DNA from: Pseudoalteromonas prydzensis
GTDB lineage: Bacteria; Pseudomonadota; Gammaproteobacteria; Enterobacterales; Alteromonadaceae
DNA length: 64,000 bases
Assembly (NCBI RefSeq): GCF_001661495.1
Contig: NZ_BDDT01000016.1
Location: forward strand, 36,335 to 100,334
Direction: 5' to 3'
Under the pieces are notes generated by a model that made no database searches, was not told the origin of the DNA, and was given only the letters and a program-made list of their open reading frames with translations. Below are positions 20,099-28,348 of the stretch, piece after piece. A program made the position numbers and the translations under genes. Each line of letters begins with the position of its first letter. Position 1 is the stretch's first letter.

Positions 20099-21463
20099 TT
20101 ATTTACCGATACAGAATGAGCTAAATATTTTACCTAGTAGATCATCTGAGGTAAATTCACCGGTGATCTCGTTTAAGTAGTTTTGTGTTAAACGCAGTTC
20201 TTCAGCAAGAATTTCACCGGCAATATGCATCTCTAATTGGTCTTTACCTGTTTGTAAATGGTGAGCTGCGCTGTCGAGCGCATCTAAGTGACGACGACGC
20301 GCCATAAAACCGCCTTCGGTTGCGCCTTGAAACCCTATACATGCCTTTAAGTGAGTACGAACTAACTCTATACCATCAGCATTTTTAGCACTTAAGCTGA
20401 TCACTGGATATTGCTGGTTTTCGCTCATACCAACTTCGTCGCCCGATAAATCGGCTTTATTACGGATCACAGTGACCCCCATACCTTGCGGAAGCTTGGC
20501 CATAAACTCTGGCCAAATAGCGTGCGGGTCGGTGTCTTTGGTATCAGTGCCATCAAGCATAAATAGTACGCGATCAGCTTGGTTTATTTCATCCCACGCC
20601 CGCTCAATGCCGATTTGCTCAACTCGGTCTGGACTTTCACGAAGGCCTGCAGTGTCGATAATATGTAGTGGCATACCATCAATATGAATATGTTCTCGTA
20701 GCACATCACGAGTGGTCCCGGCAATTTCGGTTACGATGGCGGCTTCTCTTCCTGCAAGAGCGTTTAGTAAGCTCGATTTACCTGCATTAGGGCGACCTGC
20801 AATTACCACGCGCATACCTTCACGCATGATGCTGCCTTGCTTAGCTTGATTAGTAACATTATTAAGTTGTTCAATAATGGTATTTAGGTCACCGGCGACT
20901 TTACCGTCGGATAGAAAATCGATTTCTTCATCAGGAAAATCAATGGCCGCTTCAACGTACATACGCAAGTGAATGACTTTTTCGACTAAGGTATCAATAT
21001 GCTTTGAAAACTCACCCTGCAGTGATTGTAAGGCACTTTTAGCGGCTTGTTCACTCGTTGCATTAATTAAGTCGGCAATGGCCTCTGCTTGGGTTAAGTC
21101 CATTTTGTCGTTCATAAAGGCGCGCTCAGAAAACTCACCTGGCTTGGCTAATCGTACGCCTTCAATCTGGCTAATTTCTTTAAGTAGCATATCCAGTACA
21201 ACAGGGCCACCATGACCTTGTAGTTCCAGTACGTCTTCGCCAGTAAATGAGTTAGGCCCGGCAAAATAAATAGCGATACCTTGATCAAGTTGCTCGCCAG
21301 CAAGACTGTTAAATGGCACGTAATCGGCGTAGCGCACTTTAGGGCAACGACCAATAATCTGCTCGGCAACGGTTTTTACTAAATTGCCAGAAACGCGAAT
21401 AATACCAACGCCACCACGACCAGGGGCGGTTGCTTGTGCTGCAATTGTATCTTGATTGATCAT
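20099..21463 (-). CDS. mnmE: tRNA uridine-5-carboxymethylaminomethyl modification GTPase MnmE
   Basis: With MnmG this GTPase installs the cmnm5/nm5 group on the wobble uridine of several tRNAs, using a tetrahydrofolate one-carbon donor. The 454-residue length is normal. The N-terminal folate-binding domain starts APGRGGVGIIRVSG. The G domain shows the P-loop GRPNAGKSS near residue 223, then DTAGLRES and NKAD. The protein ends in the family's essential C-x-G-K motif (CIGK). It lies downstream of yidC in the same direction, but a strong terminator separates them, so it is probably transcribed separately. Nothing unusual is seen. Confidence -1.
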   Translation of the reverse strand: MINQDTIAAQATAPGRGGVGIIRVSGNLVKTVAEQIIGRCPKVRYADYVPFNSLAGEQLDQGIAIYFAGPNSFTGEDVLELQGHGGPVVLDMLLKEISQIEGVRLAKPGEFSERAFMNDKMDLTQAEAIADLINATSEQAAKSALQSLQGEFSKHIDTLVEKVIHLRMYVEAAIDFPDEEIDFLSDGKVAGDLNTIIEQLNNVTNQAKQGSIMREGMRVVIAGRPNAGKSSLLNALAGREAAIVTEIAGTTRDVLREHIHIDGMPLHIIDTAGLRESPDRVEQIGIERAWDEINQADRVLFMLDGTDTKDTDPHAIWPEFMAKLPQGMGVTVIRNKADLSGDEVGMSENQQYPVISLSAKNADGIELVRTHLKACIGFQGATEGGFMARRRHLDALDSAAHHLQTGKDQLEMHIAGEILAEELRLTQNYLNEITGEFTSDDLLGKIFSSFCIGK

Positions 21464-21557
21464 GCTAGTAATTTACCAACTTTATGAATAACGATATGTG
21501 CGTATTGTAACCTATGCAGTTATTTGTAGCGAATAGCTGCGGCTAAAAACAGCCAAT

Positions 21558-21584
21558 AAAAAAGGCGACCGAAGCCGCCTTTTT
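21558..21584 (-). terminator. Rho-independent terminator of the rpmH-yidC operon
   Basis: On the minus strand the stem GGCGGC/GTCGCC (one G-T pair) closes a TTCG tetraloop, followed by six T residues. It lies 17 bases past the yidC stop. The C-UUCG-G loop is an unusually stable RNA tetraloop. A T-run on the plus strand also allows bidirectional use. Confidence -1.
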
Positions 21585-21600
21585 CTAAGTAAAAGAGCTA

Positions 21601-23235
21601 TCAGCCCCTAACTTTTATTCCTTTCTTTTCCATACCGCGGTAAATGATCAGCATTTGCGCGATTGAAATCAGGTTAGACACTAACCAGTAAAGTACTAGG
21701 CCAGATGGGAACCAAAGGAAGAACACAGAGAAGATAACCGGCATAAAGGTCATCATCTTTTGTTGCATTGGATCTTGAACCGTCATTGGTTGTAGCTTTT
21801 GCGTCACAAACATACTTACACCAAATAAAACGGGTAATACGTAGTATGGGTCCATTGCTGATAAGTCAGTTAACCATAATACAAACTCAGCATGACGCAG
21901 TTCTGTTGATTCTAAGAATACGTAGAATAAGGCTAAGAAGATTGGCATTTGTAGCAAAATAGGTAAGCAGCCACCCATAGGGTTTACTTTCTCTTTGCGG
22001 TACATTTCCATAGTCGCTTGACCGAATTTTTGACGGTCATCGCCATACTTTTCTTTTAGTGCAGCCATTTTAGGTTGTAGGGCACGCATTTTCGCCATTG
22101 ACGTATATTGCGCTTTAGTCAGTGGGTACATTAGTGATTTAATGATAATAGTGATGGCAATAATTGCTACACCCCAGTTACCTAAAATGCCGTGTAACCA
22201 CTTCAATAGCACAAATAAAGGCTGAGAGATAAACCATAACCAGCCGTAATCTACAGTTAAATCTAAGTTCGGGTGAAGTGCAGCTAGTTTGTCAGACTCT
22301 TTCGGGCCCATGTAGTAAGTAGCACCAAGCGTTGCTTGCTGGTTAGCTTGTACATTTACCGGCTCACCTTTAGCACCAATAATTGCTGCGTTGCCCTTAG
22401 CTATTAAGCTGTAAAGGGTATTTTGCTGTTCTTGCGAAGGCACCCACGCACTTACAAAGTAGTGCTGAATAAAGGCAATATAACCACCTTGGGTATTAAT
22501 GCTAAGGTTTTTGTCGGCCATATCAGAAAAACTGTATTTTTCGTATTTTTCATCGCTTGAGCCGTAAGCCGCACCTAAGTAAGTTTGATCAACTAAGCTG
22601 CCTTTTTCTTGTACTGTGCGCTTTACTTGCGTATACAGCTGTACTTGAATTGGCTCGGCGGTGGTGTTGTTTACTGTGTACTCTAAAGCTACATCGTATT
22701 CACCTTTTTTGAATACATATGTTTTAGTAAAGGTAACACCTTTGCTATCCGTAAACGTTAAAGGAACGCGTAACTCATCACCCGTTAGAGCAAATGTTTT
22801 TTGCTCAGTGTGATAAACAGGGCGACCTTCTGCTGATGCGTCAGGGCCATTTAAGCCTATTAAACCACTTTGCGAGAAGTATTGGTTGCCATCTAAGACA
22901 CCCAATAGCATATAAGGTATGCCACTATCTTTTTTATCTTCGTATTGCAGTAAGTCGGCTTCAACAATATCACCACCACGGGTGTCAATTTTAACTTTGA
23001 AAACGTCAGTGGTAATTTCAATAACCGAACGTTTCGCGGTTGTTGCTGCAGTTGGTAATTCACCGTCAGTTGATGATGGAACATAATCATCTGAGTCAGG
23101 GGAATTTGTTTGTAGTGTTTGTGTGTTGGCACTAGGATCGACTTTTGGTGCGTTGTAGTCATTATTCCACTCTTGGAACAATAAAAACGATACAAGCATC
23201 AAGCCGATGAATAAAAACGTGCGTTGCGATTCCAT
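21601..23235 (-). CDS. yidC: Membrane protein insertase YidC
   Basis: YidC inserts and folds inner-membrane proteins, alone or with SecYEG. The 544 residues match the long proteobacterial form. An N-terminal transmembrane helix (MESQRTFLFIGLMLVSFLLFQ) is followed by the large periplasmic domain (about 25-340). The conserved five-helix core follows, with the cytoplasmic loop YPLTKAQYTSMAKMRALQPK and the NPMGGCLPILLQMPIFLALF segment. The C-terminus is short and basic (GMEKKGIKVRG). It starts 8 bases after the yidD stop in the classical rpmH-rnpA-yidD-yidC order, so the genes are probably co-transcribed and jointly supply ribosome, RNase P and membrane insertion parts. Confidence -1.
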   Translation of the reverse strand: MESQRTFLFIGLMLVSFLLFQEWNNDYNAPKVDPSANTQTLQTNSPDSDDYVPSSTDGELPTAATTAKRSVIEITTDVFKVKIDTRGGDIVEADLLQYEDKKDSGIPYMLLGVLDGNQYFSQSGLIGLNGPDASAEGRPVYHTEQKTFALTGDELRVPLTFTDSKGVTFTKTYVFKKGEYDVALEYTVNNTTAEPIQVQLYTQVKRTVQEKGSLVDQTYLGAAYGSSDEKYEKYSFSDMADKNLSINTQGGYIAFIQHYFVSAWVPSQEQQNTLYSLIAKGNAAIIGAKGEPVNVQANQQATLGATYYMGPKESDKLAALHPNLDLTVDYGWLWFISQPLFVLLKWLHGILGNWGVAIIAITIIIKSLMYPLTKAQYTSMAKMRALQPKMAALKEKYGDDRQKFGQATMEMYRKEKVNPMGGCLPILLQMPIFLALFYVFLESTELRHAEFVLWLTDLSAMDPYYVLPVLFGVSMFVTQKLQPMTVQDPMQQKMMTFMPVIFSVFFLWFPSGLVLYWLVSNLISIAQMLIIYRGMEKKGIKVRG

Positions 23236-23243
23236 AACAGCTC

Positions 23244-23519
23244 TTATTTCTCGTGTTGGTGGTTAATATGGGTTAATTTTTCAGGTACGGGATCATCCCC
23301 ACCTGAATGTAAAGGATGACATTTTAATATGCGTTTAACCGCTAACCAACTCCCTTTTACTGATCCATGCAAATTAATTGCTTGAATAGCATAACTGGAG
23401 CAGGTTGGATTAAAACGACAATGCGGACCTAACAGCGGACTAATCCACTTTTGATAACCACGAATTAATAACACTAAACAGCGCTTAGGAAAAGCAACAA
23501 GTGGTTTTAGTAACCTCAT
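23244..23519 (-). CDS. yidD: Membrane protein insertion efficiency factor YidD
   Basis: This small membrane-associated protein assists YidC-dependent insertion. At 91 residues it shows the family signature RGYQKWISPLLGPHCRF, then the Cys pair region NPTCSSYA, and HPLHSGGDDPVP near the end. In many relatives yidD overlaps the end of rnpA, but here a gap of 126 bases (23520-23645) separates them. I see no extra gene in the gap. The ATG start gives a protein of family length. Confidence -1.
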   Translation of the reverse strand: MRLLKPLVAFPKRCLVLLIRGYQKWISPLLGPHCRFNPTCSSYAIQAINLHGSVKGSWLAVKRILKCHPLHSGGDDPVPEKLTHINHQHEK

Positions 23520-23645
23520 GATGTTCTAGCCTCTGCGTAATATTTAGTGAATGGATACCATGAATTTAAACGCCCAATATAGAATTTTAAATGCATGATT
23601 AAAAGGTGAGCTAAAGATACCTTAATTAACCCTATAATTCTATTG

Positions 23646-24071
23646 CTATTGGCTTTGTTTATTGGATTTAGCCGATTTGTTGGGGCGTTTTTTAAACGGC
23701 GGTGGTTTTGGTGCACCTGGTTTACAGCGTTCGTTAATTTTACGCCATAATTTAGTGAGTTGTTTGGTTAGCTCTTCATTTGACTGTTCATCTATACCAC
23801 TTTTAACCATCAGCACAATATCGATATTATCAATAGTATGTTGGTTTAAACGAAAACTTTCGCGAGCAAGACGTTTAATACGGTTTCGTTGGCAAGCTTT
23901 TTTAACCCGTTTTTTAGCGACTGTGAGTCCTAAGCGAGGTTTTGCTTGGTCATTGGGTTTTGCTAATAAGGTAAAGAAAGGAGTTGCGGCCCGAGCGGGT
24001 TCATTAAAGATGCGAGAGTAATGCGAGGGAGTTAACAGACGTAACTCCCTGCCAAAGTTAAAGTCTTCCAC
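23646..24071 (-). CDS. rnpA: Ribonuclease P protein component
   Basis: RnpA is the protein subunit of RNase P, which cuts the 5' leader from pre-tRNAs. The central RNR motif is present (ACQRNRIKRLARESFR), as is the upstream GLTVAKKRVKKA strand. The 141 residues are about 20 more than the E. coli protein. The excess is a Lys/Pro-rich tail (about 118-141) that is probably unstructured. The gene begins 7 bases after the rpmH stop, as usual. Confidence -1.
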   Translation of the reverse strand: MEDFNFGRELRLLTPSHYSRIFNEPARAATPFFTLLAKPNDQAKPRLGLTVAKKRVKKACQRNRIKRLARESFRLNQHTIDNIDIVLMVKSGIDEQSNEELTKQLTKLWRKINERCKPGAPKPPPFKKRPNKSAKSNKQSQ

Positions 24072-24078
24072 TTATATA

Positions 24079-24213
24079 TTAAGCAGAAAGAACTTTGCGG
24101 CCTTTAGCGCGGCGACGAGCTAATACTTTACGGCCATTTACAGTTGCCATGCGAGCACGGAAACCGTGTGCACGTTTGCGTTTTAAAACGCTAGGTTGAA
24201 AAGTTCTTTTCAT
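24079..24213 (-). CDS. rpmH: 50S ribosomal protein L34
   Basis: This 44-residue protein begins MKRTFQPSVLKRKRAHGF and ends in a basic RRRAKGRKVLSA-type tail, the diagnostic bL34 sequence. It is first in the rpmH-rnpA-yidD-yidC cluster and is driven by a good sigma-70 promoter just upstream. The start is the ATG at 24213. Confidence -1.
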   Translation of the reverse strand: MKRTFQPSVLKRKRAHGFRARMATVNGRKVLARRRAKGRKVLSA

Positions 24214-24294
24214 AACAATTCCATCCGATCGGTTAAAGGTTAAAACATCCTATGCAGGTCGCGATCCTGGCACAGGTGCCATTGCGAGCGCGAG

Positions 24295-24323
24295 ATATTA
24301 TCGATGAAGCGCCTTAAAGTCAA
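24295..24323 (-). promoter_or_regulatory. Sigma-70 promoter for rpmH-rnpA
   Basis: Read on the minus strand, TTGACT (24318-24323) and TAATAT (24295-24300) are separated by exactly 17 bases, about 80 bases upstream of the rpmH ATG. This is close to the sigma-70 consensus and directed toward rpmH. Confidence -1.
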
Positions 24324-24359
24324 CCATAATCGCACTTATAATAGAGAGGGGATAATAGA

Positions 24360-24610
24360 TAGAGTTGCGGGATCTGCTAGGATCCTTATATTTAAGAAGT
24401 TTTCCACAGGCTCTGTATAAAAAGTGCATAAAAGCTTGGGGTAACTAAAATAGATCACATAATTTGATCGCGATCTAAGCCCTTTTTTGCTATGATCATG
24501 GTTTCGAGTTAAAAATAATTGTTGTTTAAAATCAGTGTATTGATTGTTTTTTATGGCGAGATCATATTTTTCAAAAAAATCAATCTTGTACTTGTGGATA
24601 AAGTGCCTTC
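24360..24610. other. Candidate oriC / DnaA-binding region upstream of dnaA
   Basis: The region between the diverging rpmH and dnaA genes holds one perfect DnaA box (TGTGGATAA, 24593-24601, the complement of TTATCCACA) and a second matching TTWTNCACA (TTTTCCACA, 24400-24408). A weaker box is at 24423-24431. Seven GATC sites occur at 24371, 24381, 24453, 24466, 24472, 24494 and 24560, well above chance. An AT-rich stretch at 24509-24580 could be the unwinding element. In pseudomonads oriC sits here; in enterics and vibrios it sits beside mnmG, which is not in this window. The region could therefore be the origin or only the dnaA autoregulatory region. Confidence -1.
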
Positions 24611-24636
24611 ATAATACTCGGTCTTGGGTTAATAAA

Positions 24637-24666
24637 TTGCCTAAATAATAGTAATAAACGTATGAT
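24637..24666 (+). promoter_or_regulatory. Candidate dnaA promoter
   Basis: TTGCCT (24637-24642) and TATGAT (24661-24666) are spaced by 18 bases, 55 bases before the dnaA start and just downstream of the perfect DnaA box. That arrangement would suit autoregulation by DnaA. The match is moderate and the call rests on position. Confidence -1.
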
Positions 24667-24720
24667 TTTCCATCATTAAAGATGAACGGGAATAAATACT
24701 AAATCCTTGGGAGTTTAACT

Positions 24721-26118
24721 GTGTATCTGTCGGTTTGGCAAAGTTGTTTATATGTATTGCAAGATGAACTGCCTTCGCAGCAGTTCAGTATGTGGGTAAG
24801 ACCACTTCAAGCAGAAAGTACCGAAGATACCCTGACGATTTACGCACCTAATCGTTTTGTACTCGATTGGGTGAGAGAAAAGTACTTAAACCGCATTAAC
24901 GAGCTACTCGTCGAAATATGTAAAGATGAAGCACCAGAGCTACGATTTGATGTTGGTAGTAAACCAATTTTGAATACACAAGTAGCAGCACCAACTGGAG
25001 CCAGTGTTTCTTCAGCGCCTACAAACCAGTCTGCCACTAATAAACAGCAACCAAAAGCAGCTAAAGTTGTGGTTGAGCCAGCGCCTAAGTCTGGTTATAA
25101 ATCAAACATTAAAGAAAACTACACCTTTGATAGTTTTGTTGAAGGTAAATCTAACCAGTTAGCTAAAGCCGCCGCAACTCAAGTGGCTGATAATCCAGGT
25201 GCAGCCTTTAACCCGGTATTTATATACGGTGGCACTGGTTTAGGTAAAACGCATTTATTACACGCCGTTGGTAATGGCATCATGGCAAATAAGCCAGACG
25301 CTAAAATTGTTTACATGCATTCAGAGCGTTTTGTGCAAGACATGGTGAAAGCATTGCAAAATAATGCCATTGAAGAATTTAAACGTTATTACCGCAGTGT
25401 TGATGCATTAATGATTGATGACATCCAATTCTTTGCTAATAAAGAACGTTCTCAAGAAGAATTCTTTCATACTTTCAACGCGTTACTTGAAGGTAATCAA
25501 CAGATTATTTTAACCTCAGACCGTTATCCAAAAGAGATTGAGGGGGTTGAAGACCGCCTTAAATCACGCTTTGGTTGGGGTTTAACCATTGCGATTGAGC
25601 CGCCAGAGCTTGAAACGCGAGTGGCTATTTTGATGAAAAAAGCGCAGCAGAGTAAAATTAATTTACCCCATGAGGTGGCCTTTTTTATCGCTAAAAAATT
25701 ACGCTCAAATGTACGTGAGTTAGAGGGCGCACTTAACCGTGTGATTGCCAATGCAAACTTTACAGGCCGACCAATTTCGATCGACTTTGTAAAAGAAGCA
25801 CTGCGAGACTTGCTTGCTCTGCAAGATAAGCTGGTCACCATCGACAACATTCAGCGTACTGTGGCAGAGTATTACCGTATTCGTGTTTCAGACTTGCTAT
25901 CAAAGCGCCGTAGCCGCTCTATCGCAAGGCCGCGTCAAGTCGCTATGGCATTGTCTAAAGAACTCACTAATCACAGCTTACCTGAGATTGGCGATGCCTT
26001 TGGTGGGCGTGACCATACCACGGTATTGCACGCGTGCAGAAAAATAAAATCACTACGTGATGAAAGTCACGAAGTAAAAGAAGATTACCAAAACCTAATA
26101 AGAACATTGTCATCTTAG
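24721..26118 (+). CDS. dnaA: Chromosomal replication initiator protein DnaA
   Basis: DnaA binds DnaA boxes and opens oriC. The 465 residues contain domain I (SVWQSCLYVLQDELPSQQFS), a variable linker (about 90-130) and the AAA+ domain with Walker A GGTGLGKTH near residue 170. Walker B follows (LMIDDIQFF), and the C-terminal helix-turn-helix carries the signature GGRDHTTVLHACRKI. The start is GTG, with GGGAG at a suitable distance. It leads the dnaA-dnaN-recF-gyrB cluster, and dnaN follows after 13 bases. Confidence -1.
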   Translation: MYLSVWQSCLYVLQDELPSQQFSMWVRPLQAESTEDTLTIYAPNRFVLDWVREKYLNRINELLVEICKDEAPELRFDVGSKPILNTQVAAPTGASVSSAPTNQSATNKQQPKAAKVVVEPAPKSGYKSNIKENYTFDSFVEGKSNQLAKAAATQVADNPGAAFNPVFIYGGTGLGKTHLLHAVGNGIMANKPDAKIVYMHSERFVQDMVKALQNNAIEEFKRYYRSVDALMIDDIQFFANKERSQEEFFHTFNALLEGNQQIILTSDRYPKEIEGVEDRLKSRFGWGLTIAIEPPELETRVAILMKKAQQSKINLPHEVAFFIAKKLRSNVRELEGALNRVIANANFTGRPISIDFVKEALRDLLALQDKLVTIDNIQRTVAEYYRIRVSDLLSKRRSRSIARPRQVAMALSKELTNHSLPEIGDAFGGRDHTTVLHACRKIKSLRDESHEVKEDYQNLIRTLSS

Positions 26119-26131
26119 GGCTGACTTTATT

Positions 26132-27235
26132 ATGCAAATAACTATATCAAGAGAACAATTTTTAAAACCTTTGATGCAAGTGTCGGGTGCAATTGAGCGC
26201 AAACATACCTTGCCTATTTTATCTAACGTGTTGTTAGAGGTTGAAAATGGTGAACTTTCAATGACAGGGACAGACCTTGAAATTGAACTGGTCGCAAAGG
26301 TTTTTGTTGGCGATGATACCGCCGATGCTAAATTGACTTTGCCAGCTAAAAAATTACTCGATATTTGTAAAAGTCTGCCAGACGGTTCAGATTTAACGTT
26401 GAGCAGTCAAGATCACCAATTATTATTGACCAGTGGTAAAAGCCGCTTTTCATTAACCACACTTGCTGCTGAAGATTTTCCTAATCTTGAGCAATGGGAT
26501 GGTGAGGTTGAGTTTCAACTTACTCGCTTAGAACTACGTAAGTTATTAGAAAGCACTCATTTCTCAATGGCTAACCAAGACGTACGTTATTATTTAAATG
26601 GTATGTCGTTTGAAGTTGATAATGCGGATATTAAAACAGTGGCAACAGATGGCCACCGTTTAGCGATTGCGCAAAAGCAATTACCGCAATCGTTAAATAC
26701 TCAACGTCAGCTAATTATTCCGCGTAAAGGCGTGCAAGAAATTATGCGCTTGATGGTTGCTGATGATGAATTGGTAACCATTCAATTTGGCGCTAATCAT
26801 ATTCGTATTTTAGATACTGAATTTACTTTTACCAGTAAATTAGTGGATGGCCGTTTTCCTGATTACCGTCGAGTATTACCGCGTGGTGGTGATAAAGTGA
26901 TTACTGCTAATCGGGAATGGTTACGCAGTGCTTTTCAACGTGTATCTATTTTATCAAACGAGAAGTTTAGAGGTGTACGCTTAAACTTATCGAATGGACT
27001 ACTAAAAATTACTGCCAATAACCCAGAGCAAGAGCAAGCTGAAGAAGTGGTTGAAGTTAGTTACCAAGGTGATGACTTAGAAATTGGCTTTAACGTATCG
27101 TATGTTTTAGATGTATTAAATACATTAAAAACAGAAGACGTTTTATTTACGCTTGCTGATTCTAACAGTAGTGCGTTGATTGAAGGTGCCGGCGATGAAG
27201 AAGCCATGTATGTTGTTATGCCAATGCGCTTATAA
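26132..27235 (+). CDS. dnaN: DNA polymerase III beta subunit (sliding clamp)
   Basis: DnaN forms the ring-shaped clamp that tethers DNA polymerases to the template. The 367 residues match the E. coli length (366). It opens MQITISREQFLKPL, contains the HTLPILSNVLLEV strand, and closes with the hallmark YVVMPMRL. It lies between dnaA and recF with short gaps (13 and 6 bases), consistent with one operon. Confidence -1.
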   Translation: MQITISREQFLKPLMQVSGAIERKHTLPILSNVLLEVENGELSMTGTDLEIELVAKVFVGDDTADAKLTLPAKKLLDICKSLPDGSDLTLSSQDHQLLLTSGKSRFSLTTLAAEDFPNLEQWDGEVEFQLTRLELRKLLESTHFSMANQDVRYYLNGMSFEVDNADIKTVATDGHRLAIAQKQLPQSLNTQRQLIIPRKGVQEIMRLMVADDELVTIQFGANHIRILDTEFTFTSKLVDGRFPDYRRVLPRGGDKVITANREWLRSAFQRVSILSNEKFRGVRLNLSNGLLKITANNPEQEQAEEVVEVSYQGDDLEIGFNVSYVLDVLNTLKTEDVLFTLADSNSSALIEGAGDEEAMYVVMPMRL

Positions 27236-27241
27236 GGCACT

Positions 27242-28336
27242 ATGAGTTTAAGTCATTTGAGCCTCAATAATTTTCGTAATATTGAGGCGATCACTGTAGA
27301 GCCAGTGAATGGTATTAATGTAATTTATGGTGAAAATGGCAGTGGCAAAACCAGCCTTTTAGAGGCTATTTATTACCTTTCTCATGGCAAGTCTTTTCGT
27401 ACGCCAAAGCACAAAAGTATCATTCAACACCAGAAAGAAAAATTTACCATTCATGGTCGCAAGTCACTTTATAACTTATCGATACCGATTGGGATTAGTA
27501 AGACACTAAGTGGCGAGACAGAATTAAAAATACAGGGTAAGTCCAGTCGTCGCGTGTCTGAACTTGCCCAGTTAATGCCAGTACAAGTGATCACCCCAGA
27601 AAGTTATTCATTATTTTTTGGTGGTCCAAAAGAGCGCCGTAAGTTTTTAGATTTAGGATTGTTCCACGTGGAACAAGATTTTTTTTATCTTTGGCAATCG
27701 TTTAATAAAGTTTTAAAACAGCGCAACGCATTGCTGAAAAGTAAACCTAAGAATTATTTTGACCAAATCAAGTTTTGGGATAAAGAATTTGTTAGACTGG
27801 CAGAACAAATAAATAATTTACGAATTGCGTATATAAGTAGGTTTAAGCAGCAGTTTTTTGATAAAATGTGTGCAGAATTAACGCTTATACGCGATTTAGA
27901 AATAAGTTTTTATGCGGGCTGGAAAGAGAGCGAATCTCTAACTGAGGCGCTTGAGCAAAGCTTTGAGCGCGATAGTCGCCAAGGCTTTACCAATAAAGGC
28001 CCCCATAAAGCAGATTTCAGTTTTAGTGTCGCTGGCAACAGTGTGGAAAATACCTTTTCACGTGGTCAATTGAAACTATTGCTTTATGCGTTAAAAGTAA
28101 CGCAAAATAGTTTGATTGAGTCAGAGACAGAAAAGCAATCAATATTGCTAATAGATGATCTACCTTCAGAGTTAGGGGAAGATACGAAAGAGAAAGTAGG
28201 ACAATTATTGTCACACTGTAGCTCTCAAATATTTATCTCTACAATTCAATCTGAAAGTATTTCTGCTGTGGTGGAACCCATGCAACGAGAACTACAAATG
28301 TTCCACGTGAAACATGGCAACCTAATAACAAGATAA
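27242..28336 (+). CDS. recF: DNA replication and repair protein RecF
   Basis: RecF loads RecA at gapped DNA with RecO and RecR. The 364-residue ABC-type ATPase shows Walker A GENGSGKTS near residue 30, the signature FSRGQLK and Walker B ILLIDDLPSEL. Two parS sites lie within the coding sequence, one encoding LFHVEQ and one MFHVKH. The last ten or so residues, from the second parS to the end, may be shaped by the DNA site rather than by protein function. gyrB follows closely. Confidence -1.
   Translation: MSLSHLSLNNFRNIEAITVEPVNGINVIYGENGSGKTSLLEAIYYLSHGKSFRTPKHKSIIQHQKEKFTIHGRKSLYNLSIPIGISKTLSGETELKIQGKSSRRVSELAQLMPVQVITPESYSLFFGGPKERRKFLDLGLFHVEQDFFYLWQSFNKVLKQRNALLKSKPKNYFDQIKFWDKEFVRLAEQINNLRIAYISRFKQQFFDKMCAELTLIRDLEISFYAGWKESESLTEALEQSFERDSRQGFTNKGPHKADFSFSVAGNSVENTFSRGQLKLLLYALKVTQNSLIESETEKQSILLIDDLPSELGEDTKEKVGQLLSHCSSQIFISTIQSESISAVVEPMQRELQMFHVKHGNLITR
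27660..27675. promoter_or_regulatory. parS centromere-like site 1 (ParB binding)
   Basis: TGTTCCACGTGGAACA is a perfect 16-bp palindrome and a known form of the parS site bound by ParB. It lies inside recF, about 3 kb from dnaA, where origin-proximal parS sites are expected. Confidence -1.
28299..28314. promoter_or_regulatory. parS centromere-like site 2 (ParB binding)
   Basis: TGTTCCACGTGAAACA matches the classical Bacillus parS consensus exactly. It sits 22 bases before the recF stop codon and 624 bp after the first copy. Confidence -1.
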
Positions 28337-28348
28337 GTGGGATTAACC

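Noticed and set aside
24337..24342. TATAAT on the plus strand as another dnaA promoter
   Set aside because: It has no well-spaced -35 and is almost 400 bases from dnaA; the site nearer the gene is more plausible.
28337..28348. Upstream GTG start for gyrB adding MGLT
   Set aside because: The ATG at 28349 matches the known GyrB N-terminus and has the better ribosome site.
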